Below, piece after piece: positions 31,976 to 44,006 of a stretch of 64,000 nt of DNA. The position numbers and the translations under genes were made by a program. Below the pieces are notes generated by a model. It worked only from the letters and a program-made list of their open reading frames with translations. It was not told where the DNA came from and did not search any database. Each line of letters starts with the position of its first letter. Position 1 is the stretch's first letter. Origin of the DNA: Brachypterus glaber (lineage: Eukaryota > Arthropoda > Insecta > Coleoptera > Kateretidae); the NCBI GenBank assembly GCA_958510825.1, contig OY294051.1, positions 26,461,265-26,525,264 of the forward strand, given 5' to 3'.

Positions 31976-33154
31976 ATTGAGCTAATTTTTGCCTTTACTG
32001 AGCGACATTTATATTGACTACTTAACATGTTCAAATATTCCTTGACCGCCATGGCGCTTAATCTGTTTAATTAATTCTTAATAGTATTATACAAAATGTA
32101 CTTAAGCCCCTTAACGTTGGAGCAAGAGAGAGCACTTTAGGTATAGAGGATATTTTAACAGAGATGAATCTGAATTAAAAAAGAACGCCTCGCTGTAATG
32201 GGGAATTAACAGTGCACACAAAAACGGTATATCATTGTGATTTATTTAAGGTTCATCATCTGAAAAGATTATGAAAAAAACCTGCATTTTTACCGAAAAT
32301 CTAGAATATAATTTAATTTACGGCATAAAATCATATTTTTGGTGTAAAGGAAAATGCGGGAAAATCATCAAGTCGGTAATATCGCGCATGCAAGGAGTCT
32401 ATTTGTTTACCAATACAAATAGGTAGGTATCTAACTATATATATATATAGACTATACCGTATAGGTTTAGGAATGAATTTAATAAACTTGACGCCGCGGC
32501 GCGCCGTAGGCAATAGATAACATGCCTTTCCCCCAAACAGAAAATGGAGAACGAAATTTCATACAGTGCGGTCCAAACTTTTGAACGAGTTGATATATCA
32601 ACTTCAAGTTTGAAATTCCCTAAGTAATCTATTAGTGTATACGACACATACAGACAGGGATCCTCCCCCCCATCTATCTTGAAATAAAAAAAAGTTGCAT
32701 ATTTCATGGATTAAAAATATAAAAGTTGCATATTTCATGGATTAAAAATATAAAAGTTGCATATTTTTTGAGTTCTGAGAAAGGGTGGGACATTTTTTTT
32801 AGTCATGAACTTTTTTTTTGACGAGGAAAAAAGTTGTGTTTTTAGGCTACAAAAAGTTGCAATTTTTGACTGGCTTTTCCGGAAAAAGAAACGTTCCGCA
32901 CTTTTCTGAAAAAAGTGTCTTTGTTTGCGGGTTGAATTTTTTGTAGCCAGTATATTACGTCGCGTGAATATAATGTAAACAGGACTTTGTCACATGATAT
33001 TTTTTCGCCACAATATTTTTCCGCACCTATTTCTAAGTGCGACAGCACACAGTCACGTGCGCAAGTGTTCCCTAACCTTGATTTTTGACCAATTACAAAC
33101 CACCGATCCCAAGTGGAGTTAAAAAAATTAACCACACTAGGTGTTGCTGGCCTG
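31976..33154. other. No gene seen; TE fragments
   Basis: 32562-32640 (TACAGTGCGGTCC, TTTTGAACGAGTTG) is one end of the 25878-type TIR family. 32690-32880 holds irregular AAAATATAAAAGTTGCATAT repeats shared with 33200-33540. The frames at 32435-32707 and 32842-33135 (minus) show no recognisable domain. Confidence 0.5.
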
Positions 33155-34093
33155 CAGGGCCGTAGCTATGGGGGGATGGGGGAGCCTTCCCCCCCACCTA
33201 TCTTGAAATCAAAAAAATTGCATATTTCATAGGTTAAAAAAAATAATAATTTTTTAATTTTGGGAAAAAAAGTTTCAAATTTTATAGCTTAAAAATATAA
33301 AAGTTGGGATTTTTAAACCTTAAAATAAAGAAATTTGCATATTTCATGGATAAAAAATATAAAAGTTCCATATTTTTTCATGGGATAAGCATAATAAAAT
33401 AATACATTTTTAATTTTGGGGAAAAAAGTAAATTTCATGTATTAAAAATATAAAAGATGTGATTTTCAAAAAACTTGCATATTTCGTGGATTTAAAATAT
33501 AAAACTTGCATATTTCATGGGTTAAAAATAATAAAATTATAAATTTTTAATCTTGTGAAAAAAGTTAACCAGAAGGTGTAATTTGATAACTTTTTTTTTA
33601 ATTAATAAAAATTACAACTTTTGGTTTTGAAATAGGTATACAAATTAAATTTTACAACTTTTTTTTATTTGAAAACAATAAAATAACGAATTTTGGAAAA
33701 AAGTTGTAAATTTCATTGACTAAAAATATAAAACTTGTTTTTTTCAAATATTCTTACAAAGTGTACCTACTTATTGTATTTATTGTTTGTTACTATGTAA
33801 AATAAAATGTTTTTTTCGATAATAAATAGAATTTAAAAATTTAAATTAATCCTCTTTTTTTAAAAAGCTTTAAAACTTAAAAGCATCAAATTTTTAAAAC
33901 AACGTTTATTTTGTTAATTAGAAAGGGGTGGGGACTTTTTTATGAATGAACTTTTTTTTGAGAAAGGGTGGGACCTTTTTTTTTAGTCATGAACTTTTTT
34001 TTGTCGAGGAAAACAGTTGTGTTTTTAGGCTAAAAAAAGTGGTATTTTTGGACCTCCTTCCCCTCCCACCAAATCTCCTTCGCTACGGCCCTG
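33155..34093. mobile_element. hAT-like element, 939 bp, CAGGGCCGTAGC ends
   Basis: Starts CAGGGCCGTAGCTA and ends GCTACGGCCCTG. The flanks CTGGCCTG and CTGGGCTG match at 7 of 8 positions, fitting an 8-bp hAT duplication. The interior is dominated by diverged AAAATATAAAAGTTGCATAT units. No transposase. Confidence 0.7.
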
Positions 34094-34273
34094 CTGGGCT
34101 GATTGGTTAACATAGGCTGTCAAAAAGTGACGCTGTCGCGTTCTCTAAACCATAATTTAGTCAGATTTTGGCTCTTAATAGTTTTTCGTCTAGATATTTT
34201 GTCGCTCTTGTTTTTCAGAGTATTTTGGCATAGATATTTTGGACTAGGTTATTGTGGACATGGATATAATATA

Positions 34274-35133
34274 GGGGAAGAGGAGGATAGTTCAACCACT
34301 TTTTTGTAAAAAAATCATCTTTGTAAAATATGAATATTTAGCTGTAGTTTAATTTTTTATAAAATAAATATTTAATTTTTTTTTTGCTGTTTAAATGACA
34401 AGCTGCAAAATGGTTGAATCTGTCCCAGAGCGAGGCAGATTCAACCAAGAGAAGGGGCAGTTTCAAACATCAATAATATTAAAAGATGCTTTAAGTTTTT
34501 ATTACATGTACATGTATTAAATAAACTTTAATATATAGGTAAAAACATGCAGCTTACAAAAACTTTAAACACATAAAATAAAATATCACTAAAAAAATAT
34601 AACTTTAATAAATAAAATTCAATATGAATAAAACTTCTTCTTATAAGTTAGTGAGATGAAACAAAAAGAAAGGAAGGCACATATATTTAAAACAGAAGTT
34701 TAAAATAGAAATAAACTACACTATAGTATAGTTAAACTTTCTTTTGTTTTTCACCATATGCAAAAACCATAGGTTGAATGTGCCCCAGTGCGTTTGGCTG
34801 AATGTGCCTCATGCGTACTTTTTGCACATAAAAATTATTCGCTGCAAAATTTCTTGTTTCAAGGTTAAAATGCATCAGATTAACAAATTGTTATAATTTT
34901 GTAAAATAGTGAAACTTGTAACGTAAGGAATATATGGAATATATGAAATTACAAAAACCACATTTTTTGTTTCACTCGACACTAAATGAGATAAATCTGC
35001 CATATTACTAATGGAAGTAGATTTTGCAAGGAAGAGTGTTATGTGCCTTATTTGGGCGCTTAATTCAAATAGTCTTGGAAGTTAGAGCGAGTGGTTGAAT
35101 GTGTCCCTTGGTTGAACCATCCCCCTCTTCCCC
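34274..35133. mobile_element. TA-flanked TIR element GGGGAAGAGG, 860 bp
   Basis: TA at 34272-34273 and 35134-35135. Left GGGGAAGAGGAGGATAGTTC and right GAACCATCCCCCTCTTCCCC are inverted. GGTTGAATGTGCC-type segments repeat at 34410, 34770, 34795 and 35093. It is non-coding. Confidence 0.72.
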
Positions 35134-35845
35134 TACCTATTATGTTTTAGTCGACATAATTTGTCGGCGGATATATTGTCTCCGGATATTTTGGTTCATG
35201 ATATTTTGCCGGTAAAACTATACCCTAAGTTTCAATGAAACGGGCTCCGGACTTTACAGCGAAAAAATTACCGCGAAGAGCATTACCGCGCAGTCCATTA
35301 CCGCACATGACTTTTACAGCAAACATCGTTTATTGCGCAATTTTTTATATTTTATTTTTATGTAAGGGTTTCTGCGCGGGATAGTAGTTTGGTTTAGGTT
35401 TTCAAAAAAAAACCCGAGGGCGAATATTTAATTTGTATTTTTATTGATAAAGTGAAAAGTTTACTAAATGTATACATTTTGAAATGTGGGTATACCCACA
35501 TTTCTGTGTTTGGTTTTTTGTTTTTGTGTGTTTGTTTTTTTCTATTAAATTTATATCGGTTAATTTTTATTAATCGTCATGTCGATCGAAAATTTTGATT
35601 CGAAATTGTGAAAAGACCACGCTGTATATAGAAATTTTATATACATAAAAGAAAAGACTGTTTAAAATAATTGTTTTTGGAAGTGCCTAAGTTACGACGT
35701 TCTTTGCTGCAGGGGCGTTCGCATACTTTTGATGGAAATGTTTTAAAGGAAACTAGCCATACCCACAACCCGGACCTAGCAGCTATATCGTGTAAAAATG
35801 TTTTAAATAATGTAAATAAATGTATTTTGTTTTATTTTTGAACTA

Positions 35846-36270
35846 CACGGAAAAAAAAAATTATAGCTAGGAGCGCTATAACACACATACCAAGCAAATT
35901 ATAATCGCTTATTATATAAATACAAGGCTTTCTCTTACAATAATGGCAGTCAGTGTAAAAATTTATATGAAATACTTTAATTGTTTAGTGAATAATAAAA
36001 TATAACAAATAGTATGGCATTTATAGCTTAAATAGATTTAATTATTGTCCGTGCTAATAATTTTTATAATATAATAAAATTTCTGTAAATTTATAATAGT
36101 GCCTGTAATAAATATAATCGTGTCTGTAATATATATAATCGTTTCCAATTTATTTTTAACATTATTAGTTATTGTGTCCCTTATAATCTATAGCTTAAAT
36201 CACTATAATTTGCCACTGTTACCAAATATCTTATAATGTATAGCGCAGAGCCCACTAATTTCTTTCCGTG
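35846..36270. mobile_element. CACGG MITE with TA target (copy 1)
   Basis: TA-flanked (35844-35845 and 36271-36272), starting CACGGAAAAAAAAAATTATA and ending CTTTCCGTG. Its right half (36040-36272) is repeated almost unchanged at 37590-37832. Confidence 0.72.
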
Positions 36271-36504
36271 TATTCTTCTGGTTACAATAAAATGTTTATT
36301 TGTTTTCCTGCAAAATAATTAAAAAACACAACAATTTTAAAGTTTAATATTTTTTTCTGCTAAAAAATACAAATAATTATGAGCGGTAATGGTTTTCGCG
36401 GTAAAGTCTATGCGCAGTATTGACCCCCTCGCGGTAATTTTCTTCGCGGTAATGGCTTTGGCGGTGAAGTCTATGCGCGGTAAAGTCTATGCACGGTAAC
36501 GGTG

Positions 36505-36898
36505 CACAGAGGGCCAGAGAAAAAAAAAGTGGACAAAATTCTGAATTTTTGCATACGGCAATTTTTGATACCGCTGATTTCGAATAAAAGACTTTTCAAA
36601 AAAAAATAGCCCTGATTTCGTGCAAATACAGTAAAGGTTCAAAAACCGATGAGTCATATTGACTCCGCCATTTTGAATTTTTAGGTTATGAACATTGGTC
36701 TACATAAACATAATCAAAAGAAGACATTTGACACATTTTTATAAAGATCGAAAGAAAAATAAAATTTTGGACCACCCTAGTGGCGCGGAAAAATTTTTTT
36801 GAATTTTTTCATTATTTTATTCGAAATCAGCGGTATCAAAAATAGCCGTATTCAAAAATTCAGAATTTTGTCCACTTTTTTTCCTCTGGCCCTCTGTG
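36505..36898. mobile_element. CACAGAGGGCCAGAG TIR element
   Basis: Left CACAGAGGGCCAGAGAAAAA mirrors right TTTTTTTCCTCTGGCCCTCT (GTG). Pairing continues through AATTCTGAATTTTTG and GATACCGCTGATTTCGAA. It is inserted in the right arm of the ACCGCG foldback, splitting its array. Confidence 0.75.
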
Positions 36899-37045
36899 CG
36901 GTGGCGCGCAACGGTGTCGCGGTAATGGACTGCGCTGTAAAGACCCCTACCCCAATGAAACTGTTTCATGTTAGACTAGCAACATTTGGGCCGTTTTCTC
37001 GGTGTACTTTTCATGCAGCATAAACTAGAGGAATCTGTAAAAAGC

Positions 37046-37832
37046 TACACGAAAAAAAAATTATTTTTTAAACATTTTTTTTCATATAGAAAGAAAAAAG
37101 ATATCATTGTGAAATTTTGTAGGTATGTTTATTTATATTCAAAGAATACAAATTAGATAGATAGATAGATTTTTACAGTGCCATTTTCTGGCCATAATTT
37201 TTTTTGAAAAAAAAACATCAAAAAACGGTGGTCGCCATGATTCCGGCCGTTTGGATCGAAAAAAACAAAACGGGATATTATTCAGTATTAAAGTCACTAT
37301 AGCCCTATCTCAAAGAAAAAAATTTGGCCAAAAAAAAACAAAATGGCTAACGTTTATCAAAAAATTTCAAACATTTTCAGACGACCACCGTTTTTTGATG
37401 TTTTTTTTTTTTCAAAAAAAAATTATGGCTAGGAAATAGCACTTTAAAAGCCTGAAGAAATTTTATTTGTATTCTTTGTATATAAGTAAACATACCTAGA
37501 AAATTTCACAATGATACCTTTTTTCTTTCTATATAAAAAAATGTTTAAAAAAGATATTTTTTATAGATTTATAAATTTCTAAGACCCCTTAAATGATTTA
37601 ATTATTGTCCGTGCTAATAATTTTTATAATATAATAAAATTTCTGTAAATTCATAATAGTGCCTGTAATAAATATAATCGTTTCTGTAATAAATATAATC
37701 GTTTCCAATTTATTTTTAACATTATTAGTTTTCGTGTCCCTTGTAATATATAGCTTAAATCACTATAATTTGCCACTGTTACCAAATATCTTATAATGTA
37801 TAGCTCAGAGCCCACTAATTTCTTACCGTGTA
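37046..37832. mobile_element. CACGG element copy 2 with an inner foldback
   Basis: Starts TACACGAAAAAAAAATTAT and ends TTACCGTGTA; 37590-37832 is a direct copy of 36040-36272. Between the ends lies a ~495-bp near-palindrome (37062-37556) with AAACATCAAAAAACGGTGGT pairing with ACCACCGTTTTTTGATGTTT. The frame at 37251-37439 follows this palindrome and is not a gene. Confidence 0.65.
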
Positions 37833-39389
37833 CTATAAAAATACTGCTTTCACAAAATATAGAGTTTTATTGTAAAATGTATAATTACAGAAATAAAAGT
37901 GTTAAGATAATAAAAAAAAAATTAAAATCTAGCGAGCGACTCATGGTGTTAAATTAATTTTTTTTATTTGTTACATTTTTGTATATCATTCATGTTTTAC
38001 GACCAAACCTTTTTATTTTCTTCTTTACACATTTACATTACTGTTTGAACCCAGTGACTTATATATTTCCAAAGGATGACCAAACCTGAAATATTTTATA
38101 AAAATTGGATTTTTAGTAGGTACCACATTTCGATTTCCACTGACAAGTTTTTCCACAAAAAAATGAGTGGAGTGTTCCTCAAAGACCAAGTGGATTATAT
38201 GTTTTTTGCTGAAACCGAATCTGACCTCAGAATTGCTCTATCAGGTCACATTTAAGAAAAGGGTGCGAAAATTCAGATGTTTTTAAGTGTAGAAAAAAAA
38301 TGTGACCTGATGGAGCAATTCTAAGGTCGGATTCGGTTTCAGCGACCCCTAAAATTATATATAAATTATAAAAATGAGTTGGTCTGGCACATGGATTTTA
38401 TTTTGGGTAGCTTGGCACAGCCAACCAAAAAAAAATTTAAAAAAAATCATGTCCAGAGACTAGACCAACGCATTTTTATATTTTCCGGGTCGCTGAAACC
38501 GAATGTGACCTCAGAATTGCTTCATCAGGTCACAATTTTTTTCTACACTAAAAAAGGGTGCGAAAATTCCTTAAATTCAGGTGTTTTTATGGGTGGAAAA
38601 AAATTGTGCTGAGGTTTCAGCAGAAAGTTATAAGGATCAATTCTGCCAGTTTTAAAAGTAATCCACCTAAAAACAAGAAAGTTATGGGGGGTTAAACTTA
38701 ATTGTTATAAAAAGTTAAAATTTTCGCCTGTGGCTTACGTTTTTATATAACTTAAGAGTGAAATTTGTAAAAAAAATTGCCTGCGGCGCTACAGGTTCTT
38801 ATATTTTTGTGAAATTTTAAATTTAATTAATTATGATTTAAAAGACTGGTTTAAAATTAAAATAGCACATCATTTTTGTAAAAATCTTTGCCTGCTGCGT
38901 TAGGGCTTTCTTACGTTTTTTCTTAATTTAAGAATATAAAATTTTAGTTTTTGGATTTTACACCCCCCAGGACCATTTTATGGATCCGCCACTGATAAAA
39001 AACTTTAATTATTTCAGTTTTTTTTGTATTGGATAGGGGGCGCAATGTGATAACCTACCAAAGGCACAAACAGCTCTAGTTACGGCTCTGGTAAGAGGGT
39101 TAATCTGGTGAAAAAGCGTAAATTTTGTTTTTTTTTTGTCGTAAAGTCGTTTTAAGTGTTATTTTTTCAAAAAAAAAAATAGGTGTAGGTATTTGCAAGA
39201 ACATTTTTTAAAAAATATCCGAAGGGTTTAAGAGAAAGTACTCTCGCTCAACCGAGACAGATATTTACCATTAATATTAAAAAATACATGGTATTCCAAT
39301 AAACTTTTAATGAATGTAGTTATGAAAAAAAGCTTAATAGCAATCAATTCATGCATCATTAAAAGTTTTACAATATAATGAGTATTATA
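37833..39389. other. CCAPR intron, no exon seen; AAACCGAAT repeats
   Basis: 38212-38340 is an inverted pair (GAAACCGAATCTGACCTCAG and complement). A third copy at about 38492-38620 starts GCTGAAACCGAATGTGACC. The rest is AT-rich, without codon bias or domain. Confidence 0.5.
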
Positions 39390-39941
39390 CAGGGTGTTCC
39401 ATGCATTTATTATGACGATCCTTAATATTTTAATAACTTCTAGATATGTATAAAAAAGTTTTCAACTAAACTTATAAGAGCCTAATGGGTATATTTGATA
39501 TGTTTAGGGGGCACAATGGATGCAGGGGGGAAAGGGATACATTTTTTTAAATTTTGAGGAAGTTAAAACTTATTGAAAAAAAAATGAAACAGTTTTTGAT
39601 TAATTTTATGATACAAAAACGTAAATCATACTTTTAAAATAATGTTAAATGATAAATGAAAATTTCAAAACAAAATCCAAAAACATCGCACTTTTTAGCA
39701 AAAAAAATGAAAAACCTAGCAACTTCAATTTTATTTTAAACATTAAAAATTATATGTTAATTTAATTAGCTTTAAAATAAAAAATGTTCCCCTTGCCCCT
39801 TGTCTCCATTGTGCCCCCTAGATATATCAGATATTCACCATTTTGTGCCCATATTAAGCTCATAACTTTTGTTTATTTTTTTTATATATACCTAGCAGAT
39901 ATTAAAAAATTAGGGATTATCGTGATAAATGGACCACCTTG
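39390..39941. mobile_element. TA-flanked CAGGGTGTTCC MITE, 552 bp
   Basis: TA at 39388-39389 and 39942-39943. CAGGGTGTTCCATGCATTTA mirrors AAATGGACCACCTTG. A second inverted pair lies inside: AGGGGGCACAATGGATGCAG and GTCTCCATTGTGCCCCCTA. A similar lone end (CAGGGTGTTCCATTT) lies at 56648. Confidence 0.72.
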
Positions 39942-40712
39942 TATAATAGGTATTCCTTGATTTAAAAGATGCTTGCGGTTAGGCAACCCATTAAACAGTG
40001 TTGACCTTCCATAATAATATGTTATATTAAATATAAAACCAAGAAAACTAAAGGTAAATAAAAAACATATTTCCTGTTGACATACATATATAAATTTCTA
40101 TGCTATTTTGTGTTTTGCTTTTCTAAAAAATTCTCGGAATAAGTAATAAAAATTAGAAAATATTAAATTAAGAATTCTTAAAGTTTAAACTTTATATTTT
40201 TTTGGGATCGTAGGAAAAATAGTGTACATGACTCGTTGGAAAGTGTATTTCATGCACTCGTGGGGTTTTCTCACACCCCTGGCGGCTCGTTCGTAAACCT
40301 TCCCACTCGTGTGAAATATGTCACTTTCCACACTAGTTATGTAATATACTATTCGGTAGTCGGCAAATCTTACACGAGTTGAAAAATTTTCGAAGGTGGT
40401 GATCTTTTTTTTTAGTAATCTGTTTCTTTCGGGGGGGGGGGGGCAACAAAAACGTTTCCCCCCACGAGAAAAACCTCGGAACGCCCCTGATGGTATTGAT
40501 GCTTAAAATTCGTTTCCTTGATAAATAAATCCATCAAATAACGAAATTTTATTAATTAAGTAAATTCAACATTAATATAACAATTTTAAACATTGATATG
40601 ATAAAATTTTCTTTGTTACAATTAAAAACATTATTCAGCTCAAAATTATTGTGGTTTTTATGCATATTACCTAGCTCAGTGTATAGTTGTTGCACATAAT
40701 TGTTTTTTTCAG

Positions 40713-40893
40713 TGTTTATTCTATGTTGGGCACCCTACATTCTATTTGATTTGATGCAAGTTTATGGGCAAGTTCCAGTAAACCAGACGAACATAGCCAT
40801 AGCCACGCTGATACAGAGTCTAGCACCTTTAAATTCTGCTGCAAACCCCATTATTTACTGCATCTTTTCAACACATTTCTGCAAAACTCTTTG
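40713..40893 (+). CDS. CCAPR: CCAP receptor-like GPCR, exon for TM6-TM7
   Basis: The acceptor TTTTTTTCAG and donor GTATGT fit the neighbouring phases (one base in, two out). It reads [20 protein letters not shown] (TM6 CW-x-P motif, ECL3), then [20 protein letters not shown] and NPIIYCIF (the NPxxY motif of TM7), ending FCKTL at the start of helix 8. ECL3/TM7 sequence of this type ([22 protein letters not shown]) is characteristic of insect CCAP receptors rather than the related AKH or inotocin receptors. The intron before it is about 23 kb and filled with the nested elements described above. Confidence 0.92.
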
Positions 40894-42403
40894 GTATGTA
40901 TAAGATATCGTATTACGATAATAGTTGATATACCATTCACATCGCGTGAGGTAGTATTAAATTTTCCAAAATCGCCAAAGAAGGGAACGTTCAAGTATTA
41001 CGTAACGCAAATTTAGATCATTCTGGACTTTTTGCAAGTATACTAGTATTAATAAGGGCACTAAGTTTATTTTTAAGGAAAAACGTACAAGGCTTAACAC
41101 ATTTTTGCCCCCAAACTTGTGTGTATTTTTTTTTGATTTTTGTAAAAAAATTAGATTCCTTGAGTAAAAATACATAAGTAGGAGCATCCGTTTTCAAAAA
41201 CAAAAAAAAATGCAATTAAGTGGAAGTAACATTTTGTGCCTCCAAAAACGTTACTTTTTAAAAGGCTATTACTCCTTTAATATTAAATTTAGGTGTTTTG
41301 GTGAAGAATACTTTTTTACTAAGTTTTAAATGAAGAATCAGCATCAAAATTTTATTCATGGTTGTTTTAGTTCCCCATTCAATATGTCATCTTCGAAGGG
41401 CCGTAGCTCCCTTAGGGCTCATTTCCGGACCAACCTTCATAGAAACTTTTTTTCATATTTTTGGATGTAAAATCATCTCTGGCATGGCAGTTACTGATCA
41501 CCCTGTATATACTCATACTCATAAATTTGCCGACGCCATTTTAGCTGATTCTGGACCTATTTGATGCGCTGTTTTCGGAACCTTGCTTCGTTTTTTTCGA
41601 TCAGATCGTTTTTTTGAGATATAGTGTTTTTTTGCCTATAATTGTAGTAAAAAAAATTGGTCTATTTAATAATAGAGAATTTGGCAGAAAAATCGAAAAA
41701 AACAATTTCACCCCAACATGGCTATTTTTGAATATTTATAACTTGATTCTTATTAATATATTTAAAAAACAATCCAAACAAAAATTTCCTCCTTAACAGA
41801 ATTGGTTATATGAACTTTTATTGTAAGAGCGTTTCCACATTTACCGACACAGACACCGGCACGACACCAGCACAGTATCGACATAAGCACATGCCGTGTG
41901 AATCGTCATGACGGTGTTAACAAATTGTATTTGCTATATTTGTTATATTTGAGGTGTAAAAACGAAATAAGCAAAGGCATTTGTGGGTACATCCAATTAT
42001 AAAAGTAAGATATTTATCCCAAATACGGGTCTTAGATTCTACTTATTCAATTAAAGTAACTACATCGTATTTAAAACCGACCATTTTTTTAGTTTCAACC
42101 AAAAAATTCTAAACCGCTCACAAAATATAAAAATAAATATTAATGTCGCCTGAAACGACACGAAACCGACATATCGGCCAGTCTGAAAGCATTCCATTTA
42201 TTTAGATGAGATTATGCATCCACCGGCATCGTTGTCGTTGTCGTACCGGTATCATGTCGCCTAGTGTGAAAACGCCCTAAGATGTATATTTAGCGAGATA
42301 ACCGCACTCACCTCTAAGATTCAAGATAGTGGACACCCCTTGCGCAAATCACCGGGTAAAAACTAACAGAAGTGTTCTGTTACCAGCCACTCCTACGCTT
42401 TAA
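40894..42403. other. CCAPR intron, TE remnants
   Basis: 40984-41010 matches the GGAAACGTTCAAG MITE end. 41020-41500 is a diverged relative of the CAGGGTG foldback arm (GGGCCGTAGCTCCCTTAGGG). 41824-42280 is a separate element, with AGAGCGTTTCCACA at the left and TGTGAAAACGCCCTAA at the right plus CGACACCGG-type repeats. The frames here lack domains. Confidence 0.55.
41824..42280. mobile_element. MITE with AGGGCGTTTTCACA-type ends
   Basis: AAGAGCGTTTCCACATTTAC at the left is the imperfect inverse of CTAGTGTGAAAACGCCCTAA at the right. CGGCACGACACC and GTCGTACCGG also pair. The ends are hAT-like; the target duplication is not clear. Confidence 0.6.
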
Positions 42404-43515
42404 CCTCTAAAGGACCGGAAAACCGATATATCGCCTTTGGAGGAAAATCAGCATATTTCTGCTATTAACAAGATCCGGGGGTTTTTGAGGTCGCTGATCA
42501 CGAATCTGGGGTCAGATTTGATAAATTCAAAAATCCAGTTTTACAATCTACTAATTTAAAAAATTTCAAACCAAAGCGGTGTCTTTTCAAGGGTAGAAAT
42601 TGTTTCATCAAATTCTCATCGATGCAAAGGTTTTTTCCAGGTTCTATCGTAGATGAAAATTGTTCATTTAAAAGGTCAATTACAGGTTTGAATTTTTGCA
42701 AAGGGTGATTCATGATTTCTTCATTGTTCAAAAACTGTTAACTACGTAAAATTTGAAGATATCGATTACGGGACATTATATGTCCAAATATTGTAGTATA
42801 GGATCCTTAATCCAATATTTTTTAGATCACCTTTGATGATATGTCCCATGTTGATCCATAAGCCAAGAAATAAACGCAATTCTTCACTATCTACTTCTTT
42901 CCACGGTGCCATTTTACTATGAAACGGTTCAGGATTTTGCATTTGATAAAGATTAGTTTGTTGAACAATCAAGTTCAAAAGGGTTGAGTTGAAGAAATAA
43001 TCGAAATAATCTAAAGGTATATTTCCTGATATAGTGACATTGTCACAGATACTAGATTGTCCGATGAAATCTTTTATAGATGGATGGTCTATTGAGTCAA
43101 ATGACAGACTGGGAGTATCTTCGTCCTCATTATCTATTGATTGTAATGGATCAGCAGGTTCAGAAGCACCAGTATAATCTTCGACTTGTAGTTCATCTGG
43201 TTCCGATTCACCACTACTCAAATCCATAATAGTTTTTGTTCAACCCAAACAAAATTTTTATAAAGTATGAAAAAAGTTTGTATCGTTTGTATCACGTTTT
43301 CACCGAGTTTTGAGAGTGCCAAAAAATTGACGATTTGGTGGGTGGGGGCAGGGTGTGTGAATTAATCAAATCTAACCCATGGTTTGTGATCAGTGACCCC
43401 GAGAACCCCCAGAGTCACATTTTCACCGAATTTCGGCAATTTTAGCAAATTTTATACGAAACAAATATTTCTATACCTTACCGGACCGGAAAGCCGATAT
43501 ATCGGCTCGCCCCGT
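42404..43515 (-). mobile_element. piggyBac-type element remnant
   Basis: TTAA (42400-42403) precedes CCTCTAAAGGACCGG and CCGATATATCG, a plausible piggyBac end. Near the other side, GACCGGAAAGCCGATATATCGG occurs at 43487-43510. Subterminal inverted pairs lie further in (CGGGGGTTTTTGAGGTCGCTGATCA against TGATCAGTGACCCCGAGAAC, left and right). The right TTAA could not be located. The minus strand encodes the first part of a PGBD-type transposase (43227-42498). It lies ~200 bases upstream of the last CCAPR exon. Confidence 0.7.
42498..43227 (-). pseudogene. piggyBac (PGBD-like) transposase, N-terminal part, frameshifted and truncated
   Basis: ATG at 43225-43227 with an acidic N-terminus (GESEPDELQVEDYTGASEP), then PLDYFDYFFNSTLLNLIVQQ, WKEVDSEELRLFLGLWINMG, and a stop near 42766. 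After a break the frame resumes upstream of 42731: NNEEIMNHPLQKFKPVIDLL, then IDENLMKQFLPLKRHRFGLK, the 'DE' start of the piggyBac catalytic domain (SIDE-x-M). It ends about 230 codons in, whereas family members are about 550-600, so the rest of the RNase H-like catalytic core and the cysteine-rich end are missing. It is inactive. Confidence 0.8.
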
Positions 43516-43719
43516 GATCTCAGTTTTGTACATAGTTGATACATGATACAAGACACTAATTTGGTTGCTTTTTAAGGGCAGTTCTAACTTTAAAATCTCG
43601 GCCGTCTAAAGTTTAAAATATCAGCCCGTGTACATTTATTTCAATTTCAATATAGAAATTCCTCGTTATTTGACTGGACTATTAGCCAAACTATTAATTA
43701 ATATTTTTTAATATTATAG

Positions 43720-43951
43720 TTCGCTACCCCCGTTCAAGTGGATTTGCAAAAAGAAGAAACGGGGAGTGGAATCAACAACTCAGAGCAGTTCTTTGAGTGA
43801 ATTTCTGACGAATAACACAAACAAGAAAAGGATGGAGGACCTTTCTCTGGGAAAGTATCAACAGAATTCAATAGATAGTAGTAATTTACACAGTATTAGA
43901 AAAAAAAGTAGAAATAATTTTTATTCTGAAGTTTCTACTTCACTTTGTTAG
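43720..43951 (+). CDS. CCAPR: CCAP receptor-like GPCR, last exon (cytoplasmic tail)
   Basis: The acceptor is AG at 43718-43719 (ATATTATAG). The first base completes a Cys codon begun at 40892-40893. It reads SLPPFKWICKKKKRG, then a Ser/Asn-rich tail and the stop TAG (43949-43951). The PPFKW segment after helix 8 is shared with other CCAP receptors. The final STSLC and the serine-rich stretch could be phosphorylation sites (inference). The intron before it (about 2.8 kb) carries the piggyBac remnant. Confidence 0.85.
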
Positions 43952-44006
43952 TTTTATTTATTTATTTTTATTTATTTTTTTGTTACTAAGGTTTTTTTAT
44001 AATTTA

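Larger units (their letters stand above)
35242..36952. mobile_element. Foldback element with ACCGCG-array arms and perfect 9-bp TSD
   Basis: CAATGAAAC is duplicated exactly on both sides (35233-35241 and 36953-36961). The left end GGGCTCCGGACTTTACAGCG mirrors the right end CGCTGTAAAGACCCCTACCC. The arms carry ATTACCGCG units on the left (35268-35330) and GCGGTAATGG/GCGGTAAAG units on the right (36378-36500 and 36900-36930). The right end is the same pattern as 14587-17448. A 9-bp target is typical of MULE-type and FB-type elements. Two smaller TIR elements are nested (35846-36270 and 36505-36898). No transposase was seen. Confidence 0.78.

Noticed and set aside
31312..32052. Open frames rich in THTHLYS repeats on both strands
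   Set aside because: They are translations of the 16-bp minisatellite in the foldback arms.
43487..43515. Right TIR of the piggyBac remnant
   Set aside because: The CCGGAAAGCCGATATATCGG sequence is in the same orientation as the left one and no TTAA follows, so the true right end stays undefined.
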